DNA of 64,000 bases from Clostridium acetobutylicum ATCC 824 (lineage in GTDB: Bacteria > Bacillota > Clostridia > Clostridiales > Clostridiaceae), in NCBI RefSeq assembly GCF_000008765.1, contig NC_003030.1:530001-594000 (forward strand), read 5' to 3'. The translations under genes were made by a program, and so were the position numbers. Positions 15,469 through 24,396 of the stretch are shown here, piece after piece. Numbering within the stretch: position 1 is the first letter of the stretch; each line of letters starts with the position of its first letter. Below the pieces are notes generated by a model that saw only the letters and a program-made list of their open reading frames with translations, was not told the origin of the DNA and ran no database searches.

Positions 15469-18399
15469 ATGCAAAAAAGAGAGAATTTTTATACTCTTTT
15501 GGAACTACCAATAGAGCCTAAGGAGCAGGATGAAGAAGTAATAAAAAATGCCATAAACAAAAAAAGAAGCGAGTGGTCAAAGCTTAGAAACCATCCTACA
15601 AAGGCGGTTAAGGCAAAGTTATATTTAGGAATGATAAAAGAGATAGAAAATGTAATGCTTAAAAGTGAGTACTCAAGAAATGAAGAATGGAAGCGTGCAA
15701 TAAAAGAAAAAAGACAAAAGGAAAAAATTAAATATAATATTTTAGATGAGGCTATAAAGCTTCTATGCTCAAAGGGATATATTTTTGATATTGAAAAAGA
15801 GACGCTTAAGAAAAAGTTTATGGAGTTTAATGAAGCTGAAATAAATAGTAGGATTAAAGTTCCAGTAAAAATATACGAAAAAAGTAAAAAAGGGAAAAAT
15901 AATGACGAAAATGTTTTAGATACCACTAGAATAAATAAAATTCAATCAAATCTTGAAATTGTAGACAAGAAATCCTTGTATGATTTTCTTGGAGTTCCCA
16001 TGTCATCTGGTTTAGCTATTTTGAGACTTGCATCTAAAAGAAAGTATGAGGAAATAAAAAAATCTTCATCTAAAAATGCTTTTATAACAGCAAGCTCAAT
16101 ACTTCAGGGAATGTGCGATGATGTTTTTAAAGATGAAGAAAATAAGAGAAAATATGATGAAGCATTAAAAAAAGTTAATACAGAAAGTTTAGCGGAAGTA
16201 ATAGAGGTATCCTTATCAAAAGGATATATAGCTTATGAAGAATTTGACTGTATGGTAAGGTTGCTTGTAGAAAATGGAATGGGTACAGAAGAAGCAAAGG
16301 AATATGTCAAAGATTTTTGTATTAAAAGAAAGGTTTCAATTGAAATACCTAAGCAACTATCTGTAGAAACAATGGAAAGGTGCAGTATATGTGGATGTCT
16401 AAACCACAAAATTTCTAGGTTTTGTTATAAATGTGGATTCCCTTTAAAGATTACGTGTCCTAAGTGCCATAGAGTAATTAGTGCAGCACATAGTGTATGT
16501 ACTAATTGTGGATTTCATGTAGAGGATATGAGTGTGGCAGCTGCTTTAGTAAGAGATGCTGAAAACAAGCTTCAGTGTGATAATACAGAAGAAGCGTACT
16601 TTTTATTGAAAAAAGCAAAGGAGTTATGGCAGGACAATAGTAACATAGATGAGATGCTTAAAAAAATACAGAATAAAATAAATATAATTGTTGATAGGCA
16701 AAATAAAATTCTTGAATTTGTTGAAAAAAAAGCTTATTATAGTGGAATGAAGGAAATTATATCATTAAAAAAATTGAACACCTCAGCATTTATAGATACC
16801 TATGAAAAAATAATAAGTATTAAGATAGCTGAGGCTGAAAAGCTTATGCAACAAGCTAATGATATAACTAATGAGAGTGTAAGTATAGAATTATGCACTA
16901 AGGCTCTAAACATTTGCAGTGATTGCACAGATGCTTTGACATGGCTTTCAAAATATCCACCTAAACCTCCCTACAATTTAAGATATGAAGTACTAAATGA
17001 TAGTGTGGTTTTAAAATGGGATAGCAGAGAGGCGGATAATGTAAAATATAGAGTTCTAAGAAAATTAAGAAGTGAACCTAATTCTATTGATGATGGAAAA
17101 TTGATAGGACAAACTGAGGAAAATGAAATTACAGACTTTAGTGTAGAAGCTGGACAGACTTACTATTATGCAGTATTTTCTTACAGGGCAAGCATTCATT
17201 CAAAAGCATTTTCATATATAGGACCTATTATGCCTGTGTCTGAAGTTGATAATATTGAAGTAGAAAACAGCGGCACAGAAATAATACTCTCTTGGAGTAC
17301 ACCTGTTAAGGCCAAAGCTGTAGAGGTTTGGAGAAAAGAGGGAGTTGCACCGTTAAGGAGAGGTGATGGAACAAAGCTTGAAAATGTATCTTTGTTTGGT
17401 GTTGAAGACACGGAACTTACAAGTGGTAAAAACTATGGATATTTGATAGTTACAAAATATAGAGATTCCAGTGGCAAGGAGATATTAACAAAGGGAATAA
17501 CTTGTTTTGGAAAAACTATTAATCCTCCGGAATTGATTAGTGATATAAAGCTGTCAATTACTAAGGAAAAGGATATAAAGGTTGTTTGGAAGCGAAAAGG
17601 GTATAAGGGAAAAGTTTATATATTTTACTCGACAAATCCTTTTAAATTTGAAGAGGGACAGATTATATCCAAGAATAAGCTTAGCAGTTTTGAGAACAGA
17701 GCACTTATAAAGAAAAGTGGAGAATGTGAAATAAAGAATGTAGATGCAGGAACTATTTTTGTACTTCCTGTTGTATCAGAAGGTAACTCAGCTTGTGTAG
17801 GAAAACAACAGCATATATCGATTCTAAATGAAGTTGAAAAAATTACAGGATATATATTTGACAAAAAGCTTTATCTTCAATGGAGATGGCCAGAGGGAAT
17901 AGGGAAGGTTTTAGTTGGACTAAAATTTGATGGATATTGTTCTGGTATAAATGATAGTAAAGCAGTTTATAGAGAGATTTCTAGAGATGAGTACAATAAG
18001 AAGGCTGCATTCATAATAGAAAATCCAGAATACAAAGAGTATTTTTTTACTGTATTTGCAATTTATGAAACGTTATATACAAAGAAATATTCTTATGGTA
18101 CAAGGTGTAAACTAGGTAATTTAGGTGTTGCAGAACTTCACTATGAAATAAAGAGGTCGAAGGGTATATTTGGACTAAATAGAGGAATTAATTTTTCAAT
18201 AAAAAATCCTGATGAATCAGGAATACCAACTTATGTTTTAGTGGTAAATGAAAAGAAAGAACCTGTAGGCAAGGAAGATGGAAGAATAGTTTATGAGGGC
18301 AGCGAGGATAGGGTTTTTATTGATATTGAAAATGTTGACGCTTTTTTAAGGCCTTTTTTTACTGTCAGTAGTGATAGATATAAATTTATAAGAATTTAG
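15469..18399 (+). CDS. J-like/double zinc ribbon/Fn3-like scaffold protein
   Basis: 976-residue cytosolic protein, apparently the co-chaperone of the cluster. Residues about 5-75 resemble a J-domain, but the essential HPD is HPT (His42-Pro43-Thr44). Residues about 167-235 form a second J-like module (KSLYDFLGVP, ending DEENKRKYDEAL) with no HPD. A double zinc ribbon follows with exact CxxC-x10-CxxC spacing twice (Cys305/308/319/322 and 330/333/344/347). Next is a TPR-like helical part (about 350-490). From 497 to the end are several fibronectin-III-like beta domains (PPKPPYNL, YRVLRKL). ATG 15469 is eight bases after ATGAGG; a GTG at 15460 overlaps the SD. The function is inferred from domains and context only. 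Confidence 0.8.
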   Translation: MQKRENFYTLLELPIEPKEQDEEVIKNAINKKRSEWSKLRNHPTKAVKAKLYLGMIKEIENVMLKSEYSRNEEWKRAIKEKRQKEKIKYNILDEAIKLLCSKGYIFDIEKETLKKKFMEFNEAEINSRIKVPVKIYEKSKKGKNNDENVLDTTRINKIQSNLEIVDKKSLYDFLGVPMSSGLAILRLASKRKYEEIKKSSSKNAFITASSILQGMCDDVFKDEENKRKYDEALKKVNTESLAEVIEVSLSKGYIAYEEFDCMVRLLVENGMGTEEAKEYVKDFCIKRKVSIEIPKQLSVETMERCSICGCLNHKISRFCYKCGFPLKITCPKCHRVISAAHSVCTNCGFHVEDMSVAAALVRDAENKLQCDNTEEAYFLLKKAKELWQDNSNIDEMLKKIQNKINIIVDRQNKILEFVEKKAYYSGMKEIISLKKLNTSAFIDTYEKIISIKIAEAEKLMQQANDITNESVSIELCTKALNICSDCTDALTWLSKYPPKPPYNLRYEVLNDSVVLKWDSREADNVKYRVLRKLRSEPNSIDDGKLIGQTEENEITDFSVEAGQTYYYAVFSYRASIHSKAFSYIGPIMPVSEVDNIEVENSGTEIILSWSTPVKAKAVEVWRKEGVAPLRRGDGTKLENVSLFGVEDTELTSGKNYGYLIVTKYRDSSGKEILTKGITCFGKTINPPELISDIKLSITKEKDIKVVWKRKGYKGKVYIFYSTNPFKFEEGQIISKNKLSSFENRALIKKSGECEIKNVDAGTIFVLPVVSEGNSACVGKQQHISILNEVEKITGYIFDKKLYLQWRWPEGIGKVLVGLKFDGYCSGINDSKAVYREISRDEYNKKAAFIIENPEYKEYFFTVFAIYETLYTKKYSYGTRCKLGNLGVAELHYEIKRSKGIFGLNRGINFSIKNPDESGIPTYVLVVNEKKEPVGKEDGRIVYEGSEDRVFIDIENVDAFLRPFFTVSSDRYKFIRI

Positions 18400-18429
18400 T
18401 AATATATTTTAAGAAGGAAGTGCCTACTA

Positions 18430-19485
18430 ATGAAGATAGTTTTTCTTAAAGATCTTAAAGCCGATGAAGTAATAGCAAAGGATATATACAATGAAGAGGG
18501 TAAGCTTCTGATTACTGCCGGTACAAAGGTTGGTAGAGGAAGTATAAGTTTTTTAAAAAGAAATAATGTTTTTTTAGTTCATATTGAAGATGAAAAATTA
18601 AGTGATATAAAAGTAGATAAGAAATTAGAAAAACTGAAAACAAAAACACTTACGAAAATGCCGCTCATATTTAATAACATACTTACAGGTGAATATAAAA
18701 ATACTATGGAAGCTATGGAAACTGTTGATGAGCTTGTAGACTATATAGTTGATAAGGGAACTGTAAATACTAATCTTTATGAGGTTAAGCTTTATGACGA
18801 CTATACTTACATACACTGCCTAGATACAGGTATAATGGCAGCTTTTTTAGGATTATCCATGGGATTAAATACAGCAAGAATAAAAGATTTAAGTATTGCA
18901 GCTATGCTTCACGATATTGGGAAAACTAAAATTCCTAGTGAAATCATAAATAAAAAAGAAAAGCTTACTGATCAAGAGTATGCAATTATAAAAAATCATC
19001 CTGCCTATGGAAGAGATATATTAAACTCCATTGGAATGTTGAGTGAAGAAGTTATAGATGGGGTTTTTAATCATCATGAAAGATATGATGGAAGTGGTTA
19101 TCCTAGAGGATTAAAAGGAAATGAAATATCTCAATTTGGTAGAATAATAAGTATATGCGATGTGTTTACTGCTGTAAGTGCAAATAGGTCTTATAGATTG
19201 AGGTTTAAGCCTAATGAAGCATATGAACTAATATTGTCGGGTTCGGGAAGTATGTTTGATCCTGATTTTGTGGATGAGTTTAGAAATACATTTTTTATTT
19301 ATCCTCTTGGTTCGTGTGTAAGACTTTCTAATGGGGTTGAGGGATATGTTGTAAAGCAAAACAAAAGTTTTCCAGATAGACCAGTTATCAGAGTTATATA
19401 TGAAAAAGATAAAGCAAATTCAATTTCTCCATATGAAATAGATTTATTGCAACATAATGATATAATTATAGAAGAGGTTATTTAA
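18430..19485 (+). CDS. HD-GYP domain protein, probable cyclic-di-GMP phosphodiesterase
   Basis: 351-residue soluble protein. It has an N-terminal region of about 100 residues (starting FLKDLKADEVIAKDIYN), an HD-GYP catalytic core with HDIGK (His161, Asp162), the pair HHE (His215, His216) and the diagnostic DGSGYPRG loop, and a C-terminal tail of about 60 residues. Family knowledge: HD-GYP enzymes hydrolyse cyclic di-GMP or related dinucleotides. ATG after AAGGAAG. It starts 30 bp after the J-like gene with no terminator between, so it may share the chaperone operon transcript. Confidence 0.9.
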   Translation: MKIVFLKDLKADEVIAKDIYNEEGKLLITAGTKVGRGSISFLKRNNVFLVHIEDEKLSDIKVDKKLEKLKTKTLTKMPLIFNNILTGEYKNTMEAMETVDELVDYIVDKGTVNTNLYEVKLYDDYTYIHCLDTGIMAAFLGLSMGLNTARIKDLSIAAMLHDIGKTKIPSEIINKKEKLTDQEYAIIKNHPAYGRDILNSIGMLSEEVIDGVFNHHERYDGSGYPRGLKGNEISQFGRIISICDVFTAVSANRSYRLRFKPNEAYELILSGSGSMFDPDFVDEFRNTFFIYPLGSCVRLSNGVEGYVVKQNKSFPDRPVIRVIYEKDKANSISPYEIDLLQHNDIIIEEVI

Positions 19486-19509
19486 TAATTATAGAAAGAG
19501 AGTGATTTT

Positions 19510-20736
19510 ATGGAGGAAGTAATAGAAAGATTTTTAAAGTACGTAAAATTTGATACTCAATCTGATGAAAATTCAAACACTGTTCCTAGTACGGATAAAC
19601 AATTAAAGCTGGGAAAAAATCTTGTAGAAGAATTGAAAGAAATAGGACTTTCAGGAGTATCTATTGATGATAATGGATATGTTATGGCATATTTGCCAGC
19701 TAATATAGAGAAAAATGTACCAGCTTTGGGATTCATATCACATATGGATACTAGTCCGGATATGAGTGGAGAAAATGTTAATCCTCAATTTGTTAAAAAT
19801 TATGATGGCAATGATATTGTTCTAAATAAGGATAAGAATATAGTTCTTTCTCCAAAGGATTTTCCAGAAATATTGAAATATAAAGGCAAAACTTTAATAA
19901 CAACAGATGGAAACACTCTTTTGGGAGCAGACGATAAAGCTGGTATTGCAGAAATAATTACAGCTATAAGCTATATTTCAAAGCATCCAGAAATAAAGCA
20001 CGGAAAAATTTGCATAGGATTTACTCCAGATGAGGAAGTAGGAAGAGGCGCTGATTACTTTGATGTTAAAAAGTTTGGAGCAGATGTTGCCTATACTGTA
20101 GATGGCGGAGATTTTGGTGAGCTTGAATATGAAAACTTTAATGCTGCTAGCGCTAAAATAACAGTACATGGTAGAAATGTTCATCCAGGTTCTGCTAAGG
20201 ATAAGATGATAAATTCTATTTCTGTTGCAGAGGAGTTTATGAGGCTTATGCCAAAAGAACAGGCTCCGGAGTATACTGAAGGTTATGAAGGTTTCTATCA
20301 CATAGTTGACTTTCAAGGTAGTGTAGAGGAAACTAAACTTCAATATATAATAAGAGATTTCTCTAAGAATAAATTTGAAGATAAGAAGAAGCTAATGCTT
20401 GATGCTGCTAAATTTATAAATGAGAAATATGGAAGAAATTTAGTTGAAATAGAAGTTAAAGATCAGTACTATAATATGAAAGAAAAAATTGACGAAGTAA
20501 AATATGTTGTTGATATAGCATATAAGGCAATGGAAGAAGTTGAGGTTAAGCCATTAGTAAGACCTATAAGAGGAGGAACGGATGGAGCAAGATTATCTTT
20601 TATGGGACTTCCAACACCTAATTTATTTACTGGTGGAGTAAACTTTCATGGTAAATTTGAATATATTCCTACTTTTGCTATGGAAAAAGCAGTAGAGGTA
20701 ATAGTTAAGATAGTTGAGCTATATGCTGAAAAATAA
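19510..20736 (+). CDS. pepT: Tripeptide aminopeptidase T
   Basis: 408-residue M20 family zinc peptidase that removes the N-terminal residue of tripeptides in the cytosol. Motifs in order are SHMDTSPD (first zinc ligand), LLGADDKAGIAEI (bridging Asp), FTPDEEVGRGAD (catalytic and zinc-binding Glu), TVDGGD and a late NLFTGG with HGKFE. The length is normal for PepT. ATG after a weak purine-rich SD (GAAAGAGAGTG). It is 24 bp after the HD-GYP gene and followed by a strong hairpin at 20741-20775. Confidence 0.95.
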   Translation: MEEVIERFLKYVKFDTQSDENSNTVPSTDKQLKLGKNLVEELKEIGLSGVSIDDNGYVMAYLPANIEKNVPALGFISHMDTSPDMSGENVNPQFVKNYDGNDIVLNKDKNIVLSPKDFPEILKYKGKTLITTDGNTLLGADDKAGIAEIITAISYISKHPEIKHGKICIGFTPDEEVGRGADYFDVKKFGADVAYTVDGGDFGELEYENFNAASAKITVHGRNVHPGSAKDKMINSISVAEEFMRLMPKEQAPEYTEGYEGFYHIVDFQGSVEETKLQYIIRDFSKNKFEDKKKLMLDAAKFINEKYGRNLVEIEVKDQYYNMKEKIDEVKYVVDIAYKAMEEVEVKPLVRPIRGGTDGARLSFMGLPTPNLFTGGVNFHGKFEYIPTFAMEKAVEVIVKIVELYAEK

Positions 20737-20740
20737 TAAA

Positions 20741-20775
20741 AGGGTTTCTGGGTTTGTTTTAAACCTAGAAGCCCT
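20741..20775 (+). terminator. Hairpin downstream of pepT
   Basis: AGGGTTTCTGGGTTT (20741-20755) pairs over 15 bp, with two G-U pairs, with 20761-20775 around the loop GTTTT. The tail is only weakly U-rich (ATTACATTT), but the position right after the stop suggests a terminator. Confidence 0.7.
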
Positions 20776-20913
20776 ATTACATTTAACTATAGCTTAATAA
20801 ATGGACTATTTTTAAATGATAATATTAAAAAATAAAAGCTGGCTCAGTTTATAAAGTTGCACGCTAGTTTTATATAAAAGACAAATAATATATTTCGGAG
20901 GGATAAGCGTAAT

Positions 20914-22218
20914 ATGAAAGCTAAAGCGAAGCATCTAATAGTAATATCTATAGATGCCCTAAATGCAAAGGATTTTGATTTTATAAAGGAGCTTCCTAAC
21001 TTTTCAAACATAATAAATAATGGTTCATATGTTAGGGAGGTTACAGGAGTGTACCCATCTGTTACATACCCATCACATACATCAATAATAACTGGAACCT
21101 ATCCAGAGAAGCATGGAATATTTAATAATGAAAAAATGCAGATAGGAGTAAAAACCCAAGAATGGTATTGGCAAAAGAAGTATATTAAGGTACCAACTTT
21201 AGTAGATATTGCACTTGAACATGGTATGAAGGTTGGAAATGTTTTTTGGCCAGTTATGGGTGGAGCTAAAATTCATTATAATTGTCCTGAGGTTTGGAGT
21301 GTAAAACCATACACAAACCAAGTTATAGCATCACTTGTAAACGGAACACCATTATTTCTTCTTAAATTAATATTGAAGTTTGGAACTACATTAAAGGGGG
21401 CAGAGCAGCCTAATTTGGATGACTTCTTATGTAAGTCAGTATGTTATATGGTAGAAAATAAAAAACCTAATTTAACATTATTGCACTTGAACGAAATAGA
21501 TCATGCAAGACATAAATTTGGTTTTGCTTCTGAGGATGTTTATGAGGGTTTAAAAAGAGAGGATAGGAGATTAGGAGAAATAATAGAGGCTTCAAAAAGA
21601 GCTGGAATATATGATGAAACTGCCTTTATTGTTTTAGGTGATCACGGATTTTCTGATGTAGACTATAAGATTTGTATTAATACTGCTTTTGTGAAAAAAG
21701 GACTCATACACTTAGATAGAAAGGGAAAGATAGTAAACTGTAAGGTATATGCAAATTATTGCGACGGATCTAACCAAATAAAAGTGATGGATCCTCAAAA
21801 TATTGACGAGGTATCAAAGCTTCTTTTCGATATGAAGGATAGTGGAAGGTACGGTATAAAAGAAATATATACTAAGGAAGAAGCGGCTAAGAAGAATATC
21901 AGAGGAGACTTTGATTTCATGCTCGAAGCTGAAGATGGATATTATTTTGACAACGGCTGGAATGAAAAAGATGTGATTGTGAAAATAAAAAAGTCAAGAA
22001 GTAGGGCACATGAAGAAGGGTACTTTGCAGCAACTCACGGATATGATCCTCTTAAAGAAGGTTATAGAACGTTTTTTGCAGCATTTGGCTGTGGTATAAA
22101 AAAGGGAGTTACAATAGAAAATGCTAATCTTGTAGATGAGGGACCTACTATGGCAGCTATACTTGGACTTGAAATGAAAAATGTAGATGGTATTGTACTA
22201 AATGATATTTTGATGTAA
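20914..22218 (+). CDS. Nucleotide pyrophosphatase/phosphodiesterase family protein
   Basis: 434-residue enzyme of the alkaline phosphatase superfamily (type I phosphodiesterase). Metal and active-site motifs are SIDALN near the N-terminus, the nucleophile region SVTYPSHTSIITGTYP, NEIDHARH, LGDHGFSD and ATHGYDP. There is no signal peptide, so it is cytosolic, unlike many family members. ATG with GGAGGG 11 bases upstream. It stands alone between two terminator-like regions. The substrate (nucleotide, phospholipid or sugar phosphate) cannot be told. Confidence 0.88.
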   Translation: MKAKAKHLIVISIDALNAKDFDFIKELPNFSNIINNGSYVREVTGVYPSVTYPSHTSIITGTYPEKHGIFNNEKMQIGVKTQEWYWQKKYIKVPTLVDIALEHGMKVGNVFWPVMGGAKIHYNCPEVWSVKPYTNQVIASLVNGTPLFLLKLILKFGTTLKGAEQPNLDDFLCKSVCYMVENKKPNLTLLHLNEIDHARHKFGFASEDVYEGLKREDRRLGEIIEASKRAGIYDETAFIVLGDHGFSDVDYKICINTAFVKKGLIHLDRKGKIVNCKVYANYCDGSNQIKVMDPQNIDEVSKLLFDMKDSGRYGIKEIYTKEEAAKKNIRGDFDFMLEAEDGYYFDNGWNEKDVIVKIKKSRSRAHEEGYFAATHGYDPLKEGYRTFFAAFGCGIKKGVTIENANLVDEGPTMAAILGLEMKNVDGIVLNDILM

Positions 22219-22298
22219 TATACTAAATATTTTTGCTATATTCATAGTAAGAATTTTGTATTATAATTAAATCGTATATTATAAAAGGAGGCTATTTT

Positions 22299-22568
22299 AT
22301 GAAAGCGATTATTACAGTTATAGGAAAAGACAAGGTTGGTATCATTGCTGGGGTAAGTTCTATTCTTGCTGAAATGAAAATTAATATTCTTGACATAAGT
22401 CAAACTATAATGCAGGAATACTTTACTATGATAATGCTTACAGATTTGTCCTGTTCGGTTGTTTCTTTTGATAAGGTTAAGACTGAACTTGATGAAAAAG
22501 GTAAAAAACTTGGGGTTTCAATCAAGATACAGGATGAAGGCATATTCAACTCAATGAACAGGGTGTAA
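22299..22568 (+). CDS. ACT domain protein (UPF0237)
   Basis: 89-residue protein that is a single ACT domain (ITVIGKDKVGIIAGVSSILAE). ACT domains bind small ligands such as amino acids. The SD AAAGGAGG is close to the ATG. It lies 16 bp before the DUF711 gene, and the two are found side by side in many bacteria, so it probably regulates or partners that protein. No enzyme motif is present. Confidence 0.9.
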   Translation: MKAIITVIGKDKVGIIAGVSSILAEMKINILDISQTIMQEYFTMIMLTDLSCSVVSFDKVKTELDEKGKKLGVSIKIQDEGIFNSMNRV

Positions 22569-22584
22569 AGGAGATTAAAAATCG

Positions 22585-23940
22585 ATGAATACTAACGAGA
22601 TCATGAGTACAATAAAAATGATTGAAGAACAAAAACTTGATATACGTACAATAACCATGGGTATATCTTTAAGAGACTGTTGCAGTTTTAATGGAGAAGA
22701 ATCCAGAAAGAGGATTTACGATAAAATAACCAGATATGCACAGGATTTGGTAAGAGTTGGAGAAGAGATAGAAAGAGATTATGGTATTCCTATAATCAAT
22801 AAAAGAATTTCAGTAACTCCAATTTCAATGATTGCAGAGTCATCTGATGATAAAGACTATGTTGAGTATGCTAAAACTTTAGATAGAGCAGCTAAAGCAG
22901 TTGGAGTTAATCTCATAGGAGGATTTTCAGCACTTGTCCATAAAGGATGCACTAAGGGGGATAAGATCTTATTACAGTCTATCCCAGAAGCGTTACATAC
23001 TACAGATATTGTTTGCTCATCTGTGAATGTTGGAAGTAGCAAAACAGGAATAAATATGAATGCAGTTAAGCAAATGGGACATATAATAAAGGATGTTGCA
23101 AATTTAAGTGCCTCAACTAACGGAATGGAATGCATGAAGCTTGTTGTATTTGCCAATGCTATTGAGGATAATCCTTTTATGGCAGGAGCATTTCATGGGG
23201 TAGGAGAAGCTGAATGCGTAATAAACGTTGGGATAAGTGGTCCTGGTGTTGTTAAGGCTTCACTTGAAAAGGTAAAGGGCGAACCATTTGATGTGGTTGC
23301 TGAAACAATAAAGAAGACAGCTTTTAGAATCACTAGAGCTGGCCAACTTGTTGCTAGAGAAGCGTCTAAAAAATTAGATGTTCCATTTGGAATAATAGAT
23401 TTATCACTTGCACCAACTCCAGCAGTTGGAGATAGTGTTGCAAGAATAATAGAAGAAATAGGAGTTGAAGCGTGTGGTGCTCCAGGAACAACGGCAGCAC
23501 TTGCATTATTAAATGATGCCGTTAAAAAGGGCGGAATAATGGCTGCTTCACATGTTGGAGGACTTAGTGGTGCTTTCATACCTGTAAGTGAAGATGAGGG
23601 TATGATAGCTGCAGTTAAGAGCGGTGCACTTAATTTAGAAAAGCTTGAAGCTATGACTTGTGTATGTTCAGTAGGACTCGATATGATAGCAGTGCCTGGA
23701 GATACACCAGCTGAAACAATTTCTGGAATAATTGCTGATGAAGCTGCAATAGGAGTTATAAATAATAAAACTACAGCAGTGCGTATAATTCCAGCAATAG
23801 GAATGGGTGTAGGTGACAGCGTAGAATTCGGAGGACTTTTTGGAACGGCACCTGTAATGCCTGTAAGCAAATTTTCTTCGGCTGATTTTATTAATAGAGG
23901 TGGAAGAATACCTTCACCAATACACAGTTTTAAAAACTAA
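22585..23940 (+). CDS. DUF711 family protein (UPF0210)
   Basis: 451-residue protein of the UPF0210/DUF711 family, recognisable from [13 protein letters not shown] near the N-terminus, [24 protein letters not shown] and the C-terminal [10 protein letters not shown]. The biochemical role is not established. The constant ACT-domain neighbour suggests amino-acid-responsive control. ATG after AAAGGAGAT. Long antisense frames here (for example 23193-23870 on the minus strand) are shadows caused by its regular codon use. It is followed by a very strong terminator. Confidence 0.9.
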   Translation: MNTNEIMSTIKMIEEQKLDIRTITMGISLRDCCSFNGEESRKRIYDKITRYAQDLVRVGEEIERDYGIPIINKRISVTPISMIAESSDDKDYVEYAKTLDRAAKAVGVNLIGGFSALVHKGCTKGDKILLQSIPEALHTTDIVCSSVNVGSSKTGINMNAVKQMGHIIKDVANLSASTNGMECMKLVVFANAIEDNPFMAGAFHGVGEAECVINVGISGPGVVKASLEKVKGEPFDVVAETIKKTAFRITRAGQLVAREASKKLDVPFGIIDLSLAPTPAVGDSVARIIEEIGVEACGAPGTTAALALLNDAVKKGGIMAASHVGGLSGAFIPVSEDEGMIAAVKSGALNLEKLEAMTCVCSVGLDMIAVPGDTPAETISGIIADEAAIGVINNKTTAVRIIPAIGMGVGDSVEFGGLFGTAPVMPVSKFSSADFINRGGRIPSPIHSFKN

Positions 23941-23948
23941 TAAATTTT

Positions 23949-23987
23949 GCGTTATGAAAATGAGTTGTATTTTCATAACGCTTTTTT
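23949..23987 (+). terminator. Strong intrinsic terminator after the ACT-DUF711 unit
   Basis: GCGTTATGAAAAT (23949-23961) and ATTTTCATAACGC (23969-23981) pair perfectly over 13 bp with a seven-base loop and a TTTTTT tail. Confidence 0.92.
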
Positions 23988-24329
23988 AATATATATTTAT
24001 CTATTATGGTTTTTAATATGGTAAATATGCAATTATAGTGATATTAACTTACATATGCTTAATAATACTAATGATATTTTTAAATTAAGATGGTATATAC
24101 GCCTTTATAATTAATATCAACTAGTTTTCCATATCTTCCACTGAATAGAAGAGTGGTTAAAATGATAAATATTCTTTCAATTTAGGTTTACATTAAGTTA
24201 TGGAAGTCATACCAAAGCATCAATCATGATTTCAAAAATATCAAATACAGTATGGCGGAGAAAAACATAAGAAATAAAGTCCATAGTGACTAAAAATTGA
24301 ATTACAATGCAATATGTATATTTTAGATT

Positions 24330-24358
24330 TTGATATAAAAAAAGTACTAATGTATAAT
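24330..24358 (+). promoter_or_regulatory. Sigma-A promoter of nrdD
   Basis: TTGATA (24330-24335), a 17-bp spacer and TATAAT (24353-24358). The predicted transcription start near 24365 falls at the edge of the NrdR-box-like palindrome. Confidence 0.65.
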
Positions 24359-24365
24359 ATCAAAG

Positions 24366-24381
24366 TACAAGATATAGTGTA
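24366..24381. promoter_or_regulatory. NrdR-box-like operator at the nrdD promoter
   Basis: TACAAGATATAGTGTA is a 16-bp imperfect palindrome (12 of 16 positions symmetric) close to the NrdR consensus ACACwATATATwGTGT. It covers the predicted start of transcription, where a repressor would block. NrdR normally binds two boxes; a convincing second box was not found. Confidence 0.45.
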
Positions 24382-24396
24382 TTGGAGGGCATTTGT

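Larger units (their letters stand above)
23941..24396. other. Intergenic region before nrdD
   Basis: This 456-bp gap contains the terminator at 23949-23987 and the nrdD promoter with its NrdR-box-like site (24330-24381). The 340 bp between (about 23990-24329) are AT-rich, with no frame over 35 codons and an SD; I see nothing supportable there. Confidence 0.7.

Noticed and set aside
15489-15926. 145-codon minus-strand frame opposite the J-like gene
   Set aside because: The product is Phe/Ser/Leu-rich, as expected from the reverse of Lys/Glu-rich codons, and it has no SD.
23193-23870. Long minus-strand frames (up to 225 codons) opposite the DUF711 gene
   Set aside because: The plus strand holds a well-recognised protein family with an SD; the antisense products are low-complexity Pro/Ser/Thr-rich and match nothing.
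24180-24295. Possible gene remnant in the gap before nrdD
   Set aside because: Short frames read as plausible peptides but overlap in two phases, with no SD and no recognisable family.
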